Source: Paragonimus skrjabini miyazakii
Lineage: Eukaryota > Platyhelminthes > Trematoda > Plagiorchiida > Troglotrematidae
DNA: 64,000 nucleotides
Direction of reading: 5' to 3'
Assembly: GCA_014338405.1 (NCBI GenBank)
Contig: JTDE01001547.1
Location: forward strand, 70,644 to 134,643
Part shown: piece after piece, positions 48,231-61,457 of the stretch
How positions within the stretch are numbered: position 1 is the stretch's first letter
How the letters are laid out: the number at the start of each line of letters is the position of its first letter
The notes under the pieces: generated by a model
Seen by the model: only the letters and a program-made list of their open reading frames with translations
Databases searched by the model: none
Told to the model about the DNA's origin: nothing
Translations under genes and position numbers: made by a program

Positions 48231-51200
48231 TTAATTTTTAACCTTCTTAGTTAATTTATTTTCCAGAATATTCTACGTCACTATTGAATTGAACGGCGGT
48301 CCGAGCCACAGTACCTTCTGGTCAGGCACATGACTGTCATAATGATGACGAGCTGATGTTTTTTCAGAAAGTAAATGTATCAGTGTGTTGGGCAGGCTGT
48401 GCTATGAAGCGGATAGGCTTTATAGTCGTTCTGGATAGACATTTAAACGATATTCCTTCTAATTCGTCTATTGTAGAAAATTCAACAATAGGTGATTTTG
48501 AAAGAGATCACAGTCTAGATTGTAAGCGGATGAATTTATGCATGCCCCGAGCGATTTTGTTGATCAAAAACAGGTTTTCGTAATTTGCTTTATAATTTCG
48601 TCTTCACTGCTTTAGTTCAGACAAACGCAGTGTTTCGAATGATACTGAACAGAACAAAGAATTTTCTGCAGTGAAGTATAGGCTTGTGGTGAGTGTTTCA
48701 ACGGGTATCTTCTAAAGAATTTTGGAATATTGCAACCGGTTTAAGTGGCTCAGTATAAAAAGATCAATACTAAATAGTCATGGACAAATTCAGCATTTTA
48801 AGGGTAGCTGGAGTCTCGGAGAGGCTAACTTGAATTTAATTTGGATGTTTCTGAAGCACAGCGACGAAAATGGCATGGTCTTAAAAAGAAGGTCGTGTGG
48901 TTCTTCAGGTGATCACCGACGGTTTAGAAGGCCACAACAGCCACCTGTTCCAGTGAATTGATTATACTGAGAGGCAAACAGAAATTCAAACTTTATATCA
49001 ACACATTTTGATGGTTATCTTGTCAATTATGTGATCAAATTTGCGAGCATGAACTGTTCTACACAAAGATGTATCAGCCGTTACTCACCTTAGCTTCTGT
49101 TTTACAGTGCTGAGCTGGCTTGCCTGTAAGTCTCACTTAAATCAAATCAAATAAGTCTGCGGCATATTTGCTTAGCACCAACTGAAAGATACCGAAGTAT
49201 ATGACTCTGCGTTTCGGTTAACGGTTATCTTTAGACGATATTAGCACACTCTTGAGCAAACTGTGCTCGTTTTCTATGTCAGCAACATGCGAACTGGTGT
49301 GTAAAAATCCTCTTGAGTAACACAAAATTCACCGCCTTCTAAACACTTTCAAAGGAAGGTCTTCTAAAGTCAGCTGTTAGTTATTTGCAGTTGTTCAGAC
49401 CATAAACCCTAATTCCTCAATAAGTCAAACATTCCAATTTCATTCTTGATGTTCTAATGTAGAACAGGTATCGACCTTCTTATTTTGTAAGTTAGTGTGC
49501 TGAGCTCAAAAACACAATACCGGGAAAAATACCGATTATTATAGTTTTGTCACATGATTTGTAGTGCAGTCAATTCTGTTTCGTTCAGCGGAAAAAAACA
49601 AACGCTATATGAATTAATTAATCAGGGATTCTTTGGGAAAAAATTTTGTTGCACCATTCTGTCGTAAGCAGCACAGGAGTCTAATGACAACTGTTCCAAC
49701 CTTGTCGGATCTTTATTTTCACCAGTACAGCATAACGAAATATGATATGGCCTCCTCCGTCGTTATAGAGTCACCGGTTATCTCGTAATTTTCATGTTAA
49801 GGCGTCAAACATAATACTATAGTGTCCCGCCAGTAGGCTTTTACTAAATGGTTTTGTATCCATTGCTAATAAAAAGGTATACTCGAGTTTTTTAATACTT
49901 GGTTCAGGTGTGATTCTCAAATCTGATCCAAATGACGTTCTAAAGTAACTGTTCAATTCTGTATAATTAACAGCCTAATCTGAGACCTAATAATAACGCG
50001 TTGTGATCTTGTTTACTCAACAGCAAGGGAACCATTGTCCACAATATGTAATGCGTTTTCAATAGGTTCAGCTCCTCATTAACTCGGATAAGTATGGTCA
50101 CATAGTTATAACTGTATTGCTGCCCATTTTTTGCACGATTTGAACCAGGTTACAAAGTCAACAGTATATGCAATCAAGGACTCCACTGTCAGGGCTGCTT
50201 TTCATCTAAGACTTACCATGCAATTTGGTTTTGTATCCTCCTCGTTATAGGCGTCAAGTTGTACTGCATCAAGGGTCAAGTCAACACAACTGAGCATAGT
50301 AGACTAAGACTCGAAATTTCTTTAGTATCAATGCAAGCTGTAAAAACCTGTATAACCCCAATTAGTAATCCAGAAACCAGTTGATACAAATTAACAGTGA
50401 TCGCATTACTGAATTTGTTCAAGTTTGTGGAAGTTACTCCTATTGGATGAGTTCTAGGAAAACTGAAACTAGAGTTTACTACTTTTTCTTTAAAGGAATC
50501 GAATGATAAGTCTATGTGGACGCGAGAGGTGAACTCAATCCTAAGTGATGTTCCGGTTATATCGACCATCCATTCCCTGTTAAGTACTAGCAAATTGGAA
50601 TTATCTGAGCACCACCGTGCTAGCGAGATCAATAAAGTGCGTAATTCTCAATGTATGTCAACTCCTCATGCTCTGAAAACTAGCAACCGGCGGGGTGAAA
50701 TACGCTGCTGTATACCGGTAGCATTATGACATAATATCCTCAACTAATTTACCGACTGACATGTGAAGTAATGATTTTGTGTAAACCTGGAATATAGTGG
50801 TCCAAAAACAAGAAGCAACATACAAATCCAATCTATGTAATTTTGTCCCTATTAAACGTTTATCTCGCATGAAAACATTGGTAAGGGTTTTTAACTAAAA
50901 TGGTGGACCGACAGAGGTATCAGAAGCACAAACGATAATCAAAAACTAAAACCAAGACAAACAGGGTTTACTATCCCATTGTTTTTTCTAACTCCGGAGT
51001 GACGTGTCGGTAGTTTGATCCTCACACAGTAAACAGCTCCCACAGTCGAGCTTAGGCATCGCCTTCTCAAGTAAACCTTTCGCTTATCTTACATGGAAAA
51101 ACAGTCTTCGATTCAAATTCCCTTCTTATTGGGAATTATCAGTAGCGTATCACCTACTAAAAGATGGCTTATGACGGAGGCCGTACTGGTTACAATTCTG

Positions 51201-51433
51201 GTGTCTACAGTCTTTTTGATTTTGTGAATCCACGATTATTCATCAAGGGTAGGTACGTTGAATCAAAAGATATAAGGTTTGGCTGCAGTTATCGCAGGCA
51301 CCTTAGACAAATCTTTGAATGATAAGCTCGGTGCATTTCTTGGAAATCCCTACCATGTAAGCAAGTTCCTGTGGGCATGATTTTAGTACGGTATTTAAAA
51401 AATCTTTCACTCGATGAAGTTTGAGAAATTAAG
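48231..51433. other. Non-coding or unrecognised
   Basis: The longest frame (50276-50632 minus, 118 codons) shows no domain I know and is not supported. No repeat recognised. Confidence 0.35.
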
Positions 51434-51790
51434 AGTTACTAATGAGTAGTATGGGATTTTTGTTTTTCATATAGATTGAACATCACCCACAACGCACTGC
51501 AGCTGCCGCATTCCCATAGACATTCCAGCCGGCCCCTTTCAAAAAGAAGCACTAGACTCGAGTTTCACTTTCATTAGAACTCGTCAGTAGTCTATATCCT
51601 TGCCACTGCCGGGATTAGAACTTCGGCCACGCTTTTCATGAGACAGTCGTGTTGATAACTATGCCACTGACATCACACTGGGCACGACCGAATTATCATA
51701 TGTGAACACTCAACCACTTTCGCTTGTGAGTAATGATCAGGTTGCCCGATCGCCTCGAGAAGAGACACACGTCGAGTGGATTTAACAGAC
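51434..51790 (-). repeat. SINE family 1, full copy (part of arm B)
   Basis: Minus-strand copy with all blocks present, from gatgagtagtatgggatttt at the outer end to the gttaacagacagtcactgt leader complement at the inner end. The B box region reads gggattagaact on the plus strand, slightly changed from arm A. Confidence 0.75.
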
Positions 51791-52985
51791 AGTCACTGTA
51801 GAACTCAGTGATGATGTTGGCTGTAGTCACATTGTCGGGTATATGGTCGTACTGAAAAACATGGAGCATACGGTGATCAGTTTTACGTTTACGGTCATAA
51901 AATGAGTGTGCGTGTGTGTAGACTTAACCAAGATTATTGTCATTTGGCAACTAATCCGTTTCTTTTTCACAAACCTGGTTGTCTATGGTCTTCTACCCAT
52001 TCATTTTCTCAGCTTCGTTGGTGTACTGTATGATGAATCGTTTGCCTGTTCTTTTCGTAGTCCAATCTGCATTTTGCTTTTATTCTTGTCTTCTCTTGTA
52101 TATTGAAATGCTTCTTGGATTACATTTTACATGTTCTTCGTGTCAGTTTAGATGTTGTCATTCCAGTCTCTCTCTCTGTTTATCTTCCAAGAGATAAGGG
52201 ATTCCTTTACCTGCTAGCCATTCAATTGGCTAGTCAGCATTTGCCGACTGGACACAAAAGCCTCACTCACACACCTACTGGTCTTATTCCTTCCGGTTCA
52301 CACCGGATGTGTGTGGATGGAACCACGAGTGATGCAGCGCAAGCCATTCGCGGTGATGGTTGAGCGCAAGTGTCCTTTGACTTCGATCATCGTGACGAAC
52401 TAATCCGTTTCGGATGCCGCCAGCCGTGGACTAGAATAGTCCGATAATTCCGTTGCATCGTCCAAACAATGCATTCTATCTCGCTGTACTCTATTAGGGA
52501 TCAGCTTTGTGATGTATTTTTCTCAAAATCACGGATTGCTTTTTCAGTAATTTTCTGTATATTTCGTGTTATTGTGGAACTTCTTAGAGGTCGTTACAAG
52601 GAGTGTAACCAGTGAAGTAGTAATTCATTTTTAACCGCCCCCAGAAGTCCACATGTTTCCCGAGTAAATGCACTAAATCCACAGCAAACCTTATTATGGA
52701 CCATGTGATTTAAGCCTACACTCTCAACGATTACAACACGTGTTTTGTTCATCCCATCAGCAGAGCTCTCCTCTATCTCTTGATCATATCCACGAGTCCG
52801 GTTAAGAGTATTTTCGTCACTTAAGATTGGGATAGATTTATTGTTACAGTATACGTCTGCCTATTGTTCAAAGCTGAGTTCTAGCAGTATGTCCAAAGGT
52901 TGTCGCTCTCTGTCAAAGAGGCCGTTCTAAACAGCGTCACTTCAGTCTATAACTTCCTCTATGCCAGTTTTTGTTTCTGTGCTGG
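51434..52985 (-). repeat. 1.5-kb inverted repeat, arm B
   Basis: Reverse-complement partner of arm A (31690-33203), with the same composite order: SINE family 1 (51434-51790), linker, LINE tail (51925-52450) and the unidentified segment (52450-52985) ending at tgtttctgtgctgg. Beyond both outer ends the similarity stops. It is 14 kb downstream of the BarH stop codon; the two arms are 18.2 kb apart and flank BarH exon 3. Confidence 0.85.
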
Positions 52986-53554
52986 CATCATAAACAATCA
53001 TGTACTTTTCTACTAATCTTGTTTTCAGTTCACCTTGAAAGTTTCAGCCACGCCACGATTGCACGAAGGTCACTTGGGCTTCACGTTTAGTAGAACCAGA
53101 GTCACGTGAACTCACCTTAGATCTTGCATCTACGATAAGTGTACAGCAAAGAAGCAGCTGCCATTTTTGCTAGGCTAGTTTTATGACAACAGGACCTACC
53201 AACATTTCAAGAATCTACGTGATTTAGTGGCTGATATGCAGATACAAAACTGCGACTCTATGTACTCCGGGTAGGTTAAATGTTCATCCGACTTCATACG
53301 GGCGTTCGGTTTTCTGAGAAGTTATCACTGAAAGCATGTATGGTCAAAATTTCGTCAAAAGGATACTAGAATTGAGGGGAGAACGAAAAATGATTGACGG
53401 TCCTAGTGGCCACTTCGGATATACAAATGTGTGCTTAATAATGTAGGAAAATTCAACCAAGGTTGGACCTTGACAGTGATCGGTGACAGTATATCGAAGT
53501 AGGCCATCACCTTCTAACAAAATAAAGTTTACTGATGAGTTGTAGGGGATTTTG
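52986..53554. other. Non-coding
   Basis: Nothing recognised. The last 25 bases (53530-53554) are the outer end of a SINE family 1 copy. Confidence 0.35.
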
Positions 53555-54092
53555 ATTTTCATACAGATTGAACATCACCCACAATTGATCGCAGCTGTCG
53601 TATTCCCATAGACTTTCCAGTCGGCCCCTTTCGAAAAGAAGCACTAGACTCGAGTTTTGCTTTCATTAGATCTCGTTAGTAGTGCATAACCTTGCCACTG
53701 CCGGGACTTGCACCGCCAACACGCTGTTCATAAGGCAACCGTGTTTACCACCGTGCTTACCATCGATTGGAGTTAACAGACAGTTACTGTGTCTACTCTC
53801 GAGGCGATAGGGCAACCTGATCATTACTCACAAGCGAAAGTGGTTGTGTTCACATATGATAATTCGGTCGTGCCCAGCGTGATGTCAATGACCTAGTGAT
53901 CAACACGGTTGCCTCATGAACAGCGTGTCGGTGGTTCAAGTCCCGGCAGTGGCGATGATATGCACTACTGACGAGCTCTAATGAAAGCGAAACTCGAGTC
54001 TAATGCTTCTTTTCGAAAGGGGTCGATTAGAAAGTCTATGAGAATGCGACAGCTGCGATTAATTATGGGTGATGTTCAGTCTATATGAAAAT
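53555..54092. repeat. Foldback: two SINE family 1 copies head to head
   Basis: The arms are 53555-53765 (SINE on minus) and 53882-54092 (SINE on plus), 211 bases each with a 116-base spacer. Checked pairs sum to 107647 at the outer end and again near the inner end (53734 with 53913), so the arms are in register without indels. Both arms carry the tRNA-like part and the gggtgatgttcaatc end; the right copy has a good B box (ggttcaagtcc, 53933-53943). The spacer is the 5' leader of the right copy, which is full length; the left copy lacks its leader. Confidence 0.85.
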
Positions 54093-56320
54093 AAATTTTG
54101 TCTATCAAAATTCGAAGTCTTAACTTGTTCAAACTCTTCCTATGACGTGACAGATCGTTGTAATAATCAGAAGGGAAGAGTATTTCTGCCAGACCTTTCG
54201 AGGAGATAAAATGAGTCATAACTAGGTCTCCTCGACGTATTTGAAACTCAAGTGGGTAAAAATCGATAATTTTCAACTACGACTGGTGAATAAAGTTCTT
54301 AAAGATTAATACTGTTTTTGTAACAGCTCGCTGAACACCTGTGGTGTTTACATCATTTCCCACTTAATTTTGCCAACCTTGCGCAATTGCTGCACCGGAC
54401 CGCACTGTACATTTTTGTTTGACTTGATAAAAAAATAGTACCGCAACACTTTCGAATAAACTCTGCTGCGCAAAAGTGTTGGTTCTTCCTGCAACACCGG
54501 TGATTACTAGCCAACTAAAACATTTAATTTTTGGAGTAGATTTCAGCTACAACGCGTTTATATCTTCTTTGGGGCACATAAATATCACTGTTATTATATT
54601 CAAGCGAGAGGTTTCCAAGACTTCCTTATCTATGCAAGGGAATGTCAGTTTTGTCATGTTCAGCAAGGCTCAGCTGTTTTAGCTGCTTTTTCATAATGAC
54701 AATATAAAGACACGCTGACAAACATTCTAACTCCTAGATCGTTCGCCATGTTCACTTTCACAGTCACCACAACTTTCGGCAGTATGTAATGTGAAAGGGT
54801 TTCTACAAACACTACAGAGAGACCGGTACACTGTTGTAACCCAACCAAATGCCCAGAACTAAAACACGATACATGAGACAGCACTTTGGTTTCTGCCACT
54901 TAGTAGGGTAACAAATCGAACAGCAAGTTAACCAAAAACGTGGACAGTTTGGTACGTAACGCATCATAAAACAGGAACCTTTTGTTCCAAGTTGATCAGA
55001 CTGCCAAAAGATAGTAAGAGGAACCAATGTAAAAATGTGATTGGATAAAAGTACATCGGTCATCTGCAAAAGTGCAGCCGAGGCTGCAGCATCTTTTTAT
55101 CAACAAAGCAGTTTATTTGAACGTCACACGAATGCTTCCTGAGGCTAGCACTCAAACGACTGGTTGAAGGACGAAAAGGATTAGGCCTGTGAAATTCAAA
55201 AATGTCCGAATAGGCAGGGGATCTTTAGCGTATGAGCGCTAATGAGCATTTATCAAGCAATATGTCAATCGGTAGTTGGGTATTGGATACTCGGTATTCT
55301 TGGCTCATATCAGCCCGACGACATGATCTGCCCAAATGAAGATGCATTGCAGAAATGGATTACGATAATTTTCAATATGAAATGATGAGCGAAAGCAAAG
55401 ACTGGTTTCACCGAGACTAAACAGTGCACATGGAACGTACAATGCTACTGGGTCGTAATCAGGGTGTTCCGTGTGTATTTGATGGTGTATAGCAATGGAG
55501 CTGAAATACAATACAATGACGCAATACTTTAACAGACGGCCAGTCACGGGCGTTGTCAGAAGAAATAACACGTACGCGTAGTAGGATTTGTTCATAAGTG
55601 TCCCAGCCAACATAGTGACGTGGACCCCATTCGAACCCACGTCGGTCACTGTAGACTAGTTGCGAGCCCCGTAAGGGTTTTGAAACAGTCAGCTTGTTTG
55701 GACCCGTGACCAACCATGTGGACCAAAAATAAAAATTGAATAGGAACCTTCCAAATTCCACCCGAATTACAGTTTTTCACCTTTTCAATAAACACGATGC
55801 CTAGACTATATTGCCCATCCCGGGAGTACTAACTACTCATGCGTTTACTTATGGAAGTTCTGTATAAAATCAAAATTCTATATGCTTATGATACCGAAAT
55901 ATTAAGAACTGCGAATGAACAGATTTCATAAGTTTAAAATGTACATGGCAGTGGTAGAAATGGAAATGCATTCTTTTTCCCTACTAGTCCTTATCTAAAA
56001 TAGATGGCCTTAAACCTGCTAGGTTCTGCTGTCAGTGACCCACAAGCCGTGTGTGGACCGTGCGCTAACTTCGATGTTACATCTACTTCCCACTAAGCCA
56101 AACGAATATGTACAACGGAGCTTAATGCAGCAATTACTCGAAACTGAAAGAACTATAATATTCTCCTTCTAGAGCACATGAAGCTAGGGTTGGTGTTCAC
56201 ATAAAAGACATATCGAGCAAAACTGATATGACAGCCAAAATGAGCAGACAAATTATCATCTGTACTTGCTGTAGAAAGTAAACCAGACGCTGTGGTTCAC
56301 ACTACCTGTTATACTCGTGA
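54093..56320. other. Non-coding or unrecognised
   Basis: Two overlapping minus-strand frames at 55305-55761 (100-114 codons) are the longest here; I do not recognise either. They may be retroelement debris. Confidence 0.35.
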
Positions 56321-56495
56321 ACCAACTTTGCTCAGCGTGGAGACACCGTGGGACAGCGTTCATTGGAGGCAAGGGTTCCAGCGATGGTCCTGTAAAGGGG
56401 GACACCACGGACAGGTATGAACCGAAGGCGCAGTAAGACATGTACTCGACTTTCACAACCTAAAACCAAAATGGTGCCAGTAACACGGCAGCATG
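56321..56495 (+). repeat. Dispersed repeat R1, copy 2
   Basis: Same-orientation partner of 15341-15515. The minus-strand frame over it is open for 85 codons, but I cannot relate the peptide to a known family. Confidence 0.55.
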
Positions 56496-57835
56496 TTGTT
56501 TTACAGTACAAGTGGTTGAAGGCAGCGGAGTTGAATGAGTGTCTGTGAGGGAGGCGGGATGTTGAGTGGTGTACTCGATGGGAGTGCAAGAATTACTTGA
56601 TTGAGTACTGAAAGTATTTTTGTTGTAAACTGACGTGTTAAGGTGTCCGATGGCGGTATAAGCTTACTGTCCACAAATACCGCTTTCAAATGGTCAGCAC
56701 TGACTGTACTGGGCCTTCCTGTTCGATTAATAGTGAAATATTCATCATTACATGGCATTATTCCGAAAGATCCAAAATGTGGAGGTCGTGATGAGCATTC
56801 TACAAAACCATACATAAAACATATGTACCTGTATGTAATTCACGGAGAACGCGAGTCGGTCATGTATGTTTCCAAGTAAAGACTGGGTGAAGCTGTTCCG
56901 AAAGCCCTGCACGTAGTTCACAGGATTGACTGGATGAAGTGACTGGTGGAAAAGTTCACGGAGTAATAACTAAGCTGATACGTAAACTAGTTCATCTGAG
57001 GTTGGCTCAAGGATTCTCTTTTTAGATTGATCTGATACTTCTCAGGGGGAAAGGGCTTTCTATCAACTTGTATTTGGAGGAGTTGGTGGCTGATGGTGTC
57101 TACAGCCTTCGACGGAAACATTCCACCACATCATTCAAACAGATAGTCTTGTTTGGTTACTAGTCAGGCAGGCATGTCAAATCACTGGAGATGGTGCACC
57201 GGAAATGTAAGTCTGAACCTGAAAGGGTCAGAGAAAGTACACCAGACTTAGGCGCCCAATGGAGAAGAAACTTTCTAGCTATATTCTCATATGTGGTATC
57301 TAATACGGGAATAGCCATAGACCAACGAGTGAAACGGTCTACACTTTTAGTGGGAAATTCTTTCTATCGAAACGCAACAGTAAAGCAACAGTGTCCAGAT
57401 TGATGTATGAGAACCAAAACATCGTAGCAGGGAAATGACCAAGAACAGATACACAATGACCATGAATCTTGCTATGCTAACAGTGCAGACAGTATGTAGT
57501 CCAACTGTGCAAAACCCAGATACACGCTGGGGAATTAACTAGTGTGGTGTGTACTCTGCTGCTTGATAGCAAATGTATAACGTCAAATAGTGGTCGTGAC
57601 ATTGTGACTACAGAACGCACTTCTGCTGATAATGGATCTTAAGTTACAGTGTATTATACATCACTTGTAAATGAAATTCTTTTGGCTTGAGTTTATCAAG
57701 CTAATGGAATCTACAAGCAGGTACAATCTTATATGCTTTCTAAAAGTTAGTACGTTCAACCACTGTGAAATACATACTTGGAAATTATGGTTTAAAGTGT
57801 AATCTAATATTTGTTTTTCATAATTTTAAATGCAG
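56496..57835. other. Non-coding
   Basis: Short frames at 56501-56879 and 57191-57403 carry no motif. No repeat recognised. Confidence 0.35.
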
Positions 57836-57960
57836 AAAATGGAAACCTAGGTCTGGTAGAACGTTTTCATCGACAGATAAAGACATCATTAGTAACTGAA
57901 GCCTTCAAACATTGCCGCTCCTACCACCCGAAGACAGATTCGGGCTTGTCCGCCTGTTAT
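57836..57960 (+). pseudogene. Gypsy-type integrase fragment (CsRn1-like)
   Basis: The plus-strand frame at 57841-57880 reads GNLGLVERFHRQIKTSL, the NGLVER.HR..K.SL signature that follows the catalytic Glu-bearing helix of Gypsy-type integrases; the expected Glu is present in VER. After about 40 residues the frame ends. Only this piece of the element is seen. Confidence 0.55.
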
Positions 57961-59089
57961 TAAACGTGTTGACCCCAAAACTGCCCCATTCCACCCAAGT
58001 ATATAACGTTTTATATACGGAATATTGTACGATTTTCTAAACACCACCTTACTCAAGGATCTGCTTGGTTAATGCTGTTTTGGTTACTGACACAATTTTT
58101 GTTGGAAACAAACGAGACTGTCATCCAAAGAAGTAATTTGGTTTTTCAAGAGTTATTCCCACAGGATTTTACCATATTCATTTTTATCCGTTTTGTCTAA
58201 GTATGACTTAATGCCGTTAGTCTCAAAATAGACTAGAATCAATTGCCCTTCTCTTTTCAAACTAATTTGGTAATATACTGTTTGTTGTTCTCCTAATCAT
58301 GAGTTTCTGATTCCTCCCTGATGGGTTTGTGAAAAAAAAAACAATTTAACAGATAATCCTCAAAACGTACATCACATTTTATTGCGCTGTAACGTCTAAA
58401 ATATCTAGGCAAACGTAAACAATTTCAAAACTATATGTAGCACGGCCCGTGAAACTTAAAATGTTGGAAAGCGTCACGTAGATGAAACATCACCCGAAAA
58501 ACCGAAGAGACCAAAATATGTTATTAACGCCGTTTATGGAATATCGATTTTTGAAGTACTGTGGATAACTCGGGCCTAGTCAATTTTAGGATAAATATGT
58601 TTGAAGGTAACAATGAGGAATGTCCCGGATATGAAAATAAGATCATTTTTACGAATGGGAACATTTTCATTTTTACGAAAATCACCGCAAGAATGCCAGT
58701 CACACGAGGTTCTAGAAGTTACGTCTTGGCTGATCGCTTTGAACGTCTACCGATTCTTCATGTTCCGCTCAGTTTACTCGCAACTGCCGATAGGCCAGAT
58801 CCAGAGTAGTCGCGTCTGTGATACACCGAGCGTCAGTAAGACCTAAGCTTACTAAGCAACTGACTCAGATCCAGAAAAATAGCCACAATGGCGAGTTTGT
58901 TATCACCAATGTGCTAAAATGCATAAAAAGTATTAACACAACTAAATGGAAGAAAGTAGCAACAAACCCCGATATTGATTCCACCAAAATTACAAATTCC
59001 AAAACCAACAATTCAGGTGAATGCAATCAAACACAACAAGCCACGTAATGACGTGGAGAAAAGGAGCATGAGAAATCAAGGTACACATA
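57961..59089. other. Non-coding or unrecognised
   Basis: Overlapping plus-strand frames at 58561-59048 show no recognisable content. Confidence 0.3.
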
Positions 59090-59395
59090 AACAGAGGTCA
59101 AGCAGTGGGAAGTACGAATGAACAAAATGTGCGAGAACAAGTCTCGACAATTAAGCGACATCAAGCTTTATTAATATATCGAGGTTACTGTTCACGGGAG
59201 GAATGTTTTATCGCCCGCGTCATTCGCATAACGCGGGTGACAAAACACGCGTTGAAAAGTAGACTCTTAATCACTACCAAGAAAATCTCAAGCGTAAGAA
59301 GAAGAACGATCAACGAGGAGGGAATAAATGAAGACGGGGAGCGTGGTCACCGACTTTCTATCAAACACACGACAGTTATCAAACACTGAACTCAG
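59090..59395 (-). mobile_element. Possible LTR or LTR fragment
   Basis: On the minus strand there is a TG-starting GC-richer stretch, then a polyadenylation signal aataaa (complement of 59167-59172) followed by T-rich and gt-rich sequence, which is how a retrotransposon LTR ends. It sits next to Gypsy-type coding fragments. I found no second copy in the window, so the call is weak. Confidence 0.2.
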
Positions 59396-59449
59396 ACAGC
59401 TACTTTAAAGGTCGTGACTTCCTGCTAACTCGTGTTAGAGTCGGCTTTC

Positions 59450-59800
59450 TTATGGAACAAGTAGTTGGGCTAACCAACAACTGTTCGTTGCCCGGATAAT
59501 AACCAGCTGATACATATAATCTAACACAGCTTTGGCAGTTTTCAGCCTAAGGGAAGGTAGTGTGTGCGATCTTGCGGTAGCTAAGTGGCCTGCGTTGACG
59601 ACGTGTTGGGCTACTTCGTAGTTAACCCTGATGAAATGGTAATACGGATTTACAAGTTGCTGGAAACCTCGGAACAACGTAAAAACCTGGAGGCATTCTT
59701 TGGTATGGGGAAATGCAAAATACTGAAAACGGCAGAGTATCCAACTTGAATTCGATGGCGACATTACCCTTGCGATTAACAATTGTGTCTAATGGCCAAA
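59450..59800 (-). pseudogene. Gypsy-type (CsRn1-like) segment just before the reverse transcriptase
   Basis: The minus-strand frame contains KECLQVFTLFRGFQ, then a charged and proline-poor stretch and LKTAKAVLDYMYQLVIIRATNSCW ahead of LLVP. This corresponds to the protease-RT junction, where a helix with the K.K..LD.M..LGIIR.S.S.W pattern precedes the LVPK motif. The reverse transcriptase body does not follow on the left, so only about 330 bases remain. It lies after the integrase of a different Gypsy element on the same strand, hence a separate insertion. Confidence 0.6.
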
Positions 59801-60281
59801 ATTTTTCATGATGAATCACATTCCGTCCATAGATTACTTCTCCAACTCTGAAATAACTCTAACAGACCCAATGACGCCTGATTAACTACCGTTCCATTGA
59901 CTTAGTCCTTTCCGTTAGAAGCATCTTATACCTTATGATATTATTTGAGATTCCAAACCTTTGTTCCAGAAAAGCCTCAGCCGTAGACTGGTGTTATGGT
60001 ACCTCTTCTGAAAGGGATACCCATTTTCTTTACTGTACACTGCTTTTCCAATTTATGTAAGGCCCGTCAAAATGTGTACATGAACACATGACGAAATTAT
60101 CCTCGACGTCCCTAAACGCATGCAACCTGAGAGTTCCCTTAGTGATACCACCCACCCTTTCTCGTTACCACTTGAAAATAAAGCCGCTACGAACCACTAG
60201 CATCAGAGCTGATGTGCTGTCGTAGATACGGTACCCTGGGTGTATACGGTATAGAGCAAACATTTACACCTGGGCCTTGTA

Positions 60282-60488
60282 CTATGGATGATGAACGGGC
60301 GTTAATACATGGTGAACGCCACTGATGATATGAAATTCCCGAACTTCTACGAAGATGAACTGTAGTCCATTATCTTTCACTGAAATCCATCGAGCACCGA
60401 ATTGATAGAATACTGTTTTGACGCTAGAAATGGCTTCCAGTGCTTTTGATACAGGTACGAAGAACACTTCTGGCCGCTCTGTGTGCAT
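60282..60488 (-). pseudogene. Gypsy-type integrase fragment
   Basis: Minus-strand frame with RPEVFFVPVSKA, then KDNGLQFIFVEVREF and GVHHVLTPVHHP. This is the integrase catalytic core around the second Asp (DNGPQF in intact elements, DNGLQF here) and the following conserved HHVLTP.HHP. The zinc-finger region upstream and the Glu region downstream are not recognisable. It probably belongs to the element whose reverse transcriptase is at 62184-62900. Confidence 0.65.
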
Positions 60489-61457
60489 TGACTGCTGATA
60501 AATACAAAAGTTGGCTTGATGAACGCTAGACTATGGGGTGTCAGCCTAAGACCATGAGTGTAGTTATGAGTTACGGATATATTTCCCGGTCATTGCAAAC
60601 AATTTGCACATTCGGGTCAAATTTTTGACTTAACTGCAGATTCCTGGCTGATAAACGTAACTGTGAGCCATCGACTTCATATGACTAATACAAGAGTGGC
60701 CCGAGAGTTAACTGCCTTGTTGCGCGCTGCTGTAAAATCACTGGAGTCGTTACGTGATCCGCTGGCATCAGCCATCCGTTAATCATAGCGGCTAAATCCT
60801 TAGGGCGAGAAAACTTCCTAAATCTTTCACTTACTGATCCAGTTGGCCAATCATTCTGGAGCTGCTGCATGACTTTTTGCAAAAATTATTTCACCCTGTT
60901 TCCTTTGTCATCGTTTTGGTAGCTACCGGCAGGCTACGGCATCGCCGATTAATTTTGTAAACGTTACCACCCACTAATATTAATGAGACGACTGAGCCCG
61001 CCGTTGATTCTAGTCACTTAATGAAACTGTGCTCGGGTTAGTACGACTGAAGTTGTGAGCGTTATGGCAAAACACGTGCGGGTGGCTCGAACCACCCAAA
61101 TTTTACACCCGGTTTCGCGGCCTCTACCTTCCTGCTGTGCGATCACGGCCTACTCTCTGCACGTCAATCTCAATTGCTCCTATACTTATACCTCATTAGT
61201 CGAACCATCGTACTGGGAGTCCTTTATATATACCCCTGTTTGTTGGTTACATTATACACTGGCCAAACACTTCCCACATTGTTGCACGTAACATACTCTG
61301 AACTGATACCACAAACTCTTGCTTGAACTCTCCCGTTTTGTTCAATTTGTGTCGCCTCGCTGAATTGTTTACGCTACCGCATTATTTGCTGATGGTTAAA
61401 TTCCGTGCTCAGAGTCCACTTGGCTGTAAGTTGCATAGTTTGCTAACCATTACTTAT
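60489..61457. other. Unrecognised segment between RNase H and integrase pieces
   Basis: About 1 kb lies where only the integrase zinc finger is expected, so something has probably been inserted. A TATA-like tttatatatacccctg occurs near 61222 on the plus strand. The minus-strand frame at 60685-60882 is unassigned. Confidence 0.3.

Noticed and set aside
50276..50632. A 118-codon minus-strand frame
   Set aside because: No recognisable motif, no neighbouring exon; kept only as unassigned.
58561..59389. A series of overlapping plus-strand frames
   Set aside because: No domain recognised; the last overlaps a possible LTR on the other strand.
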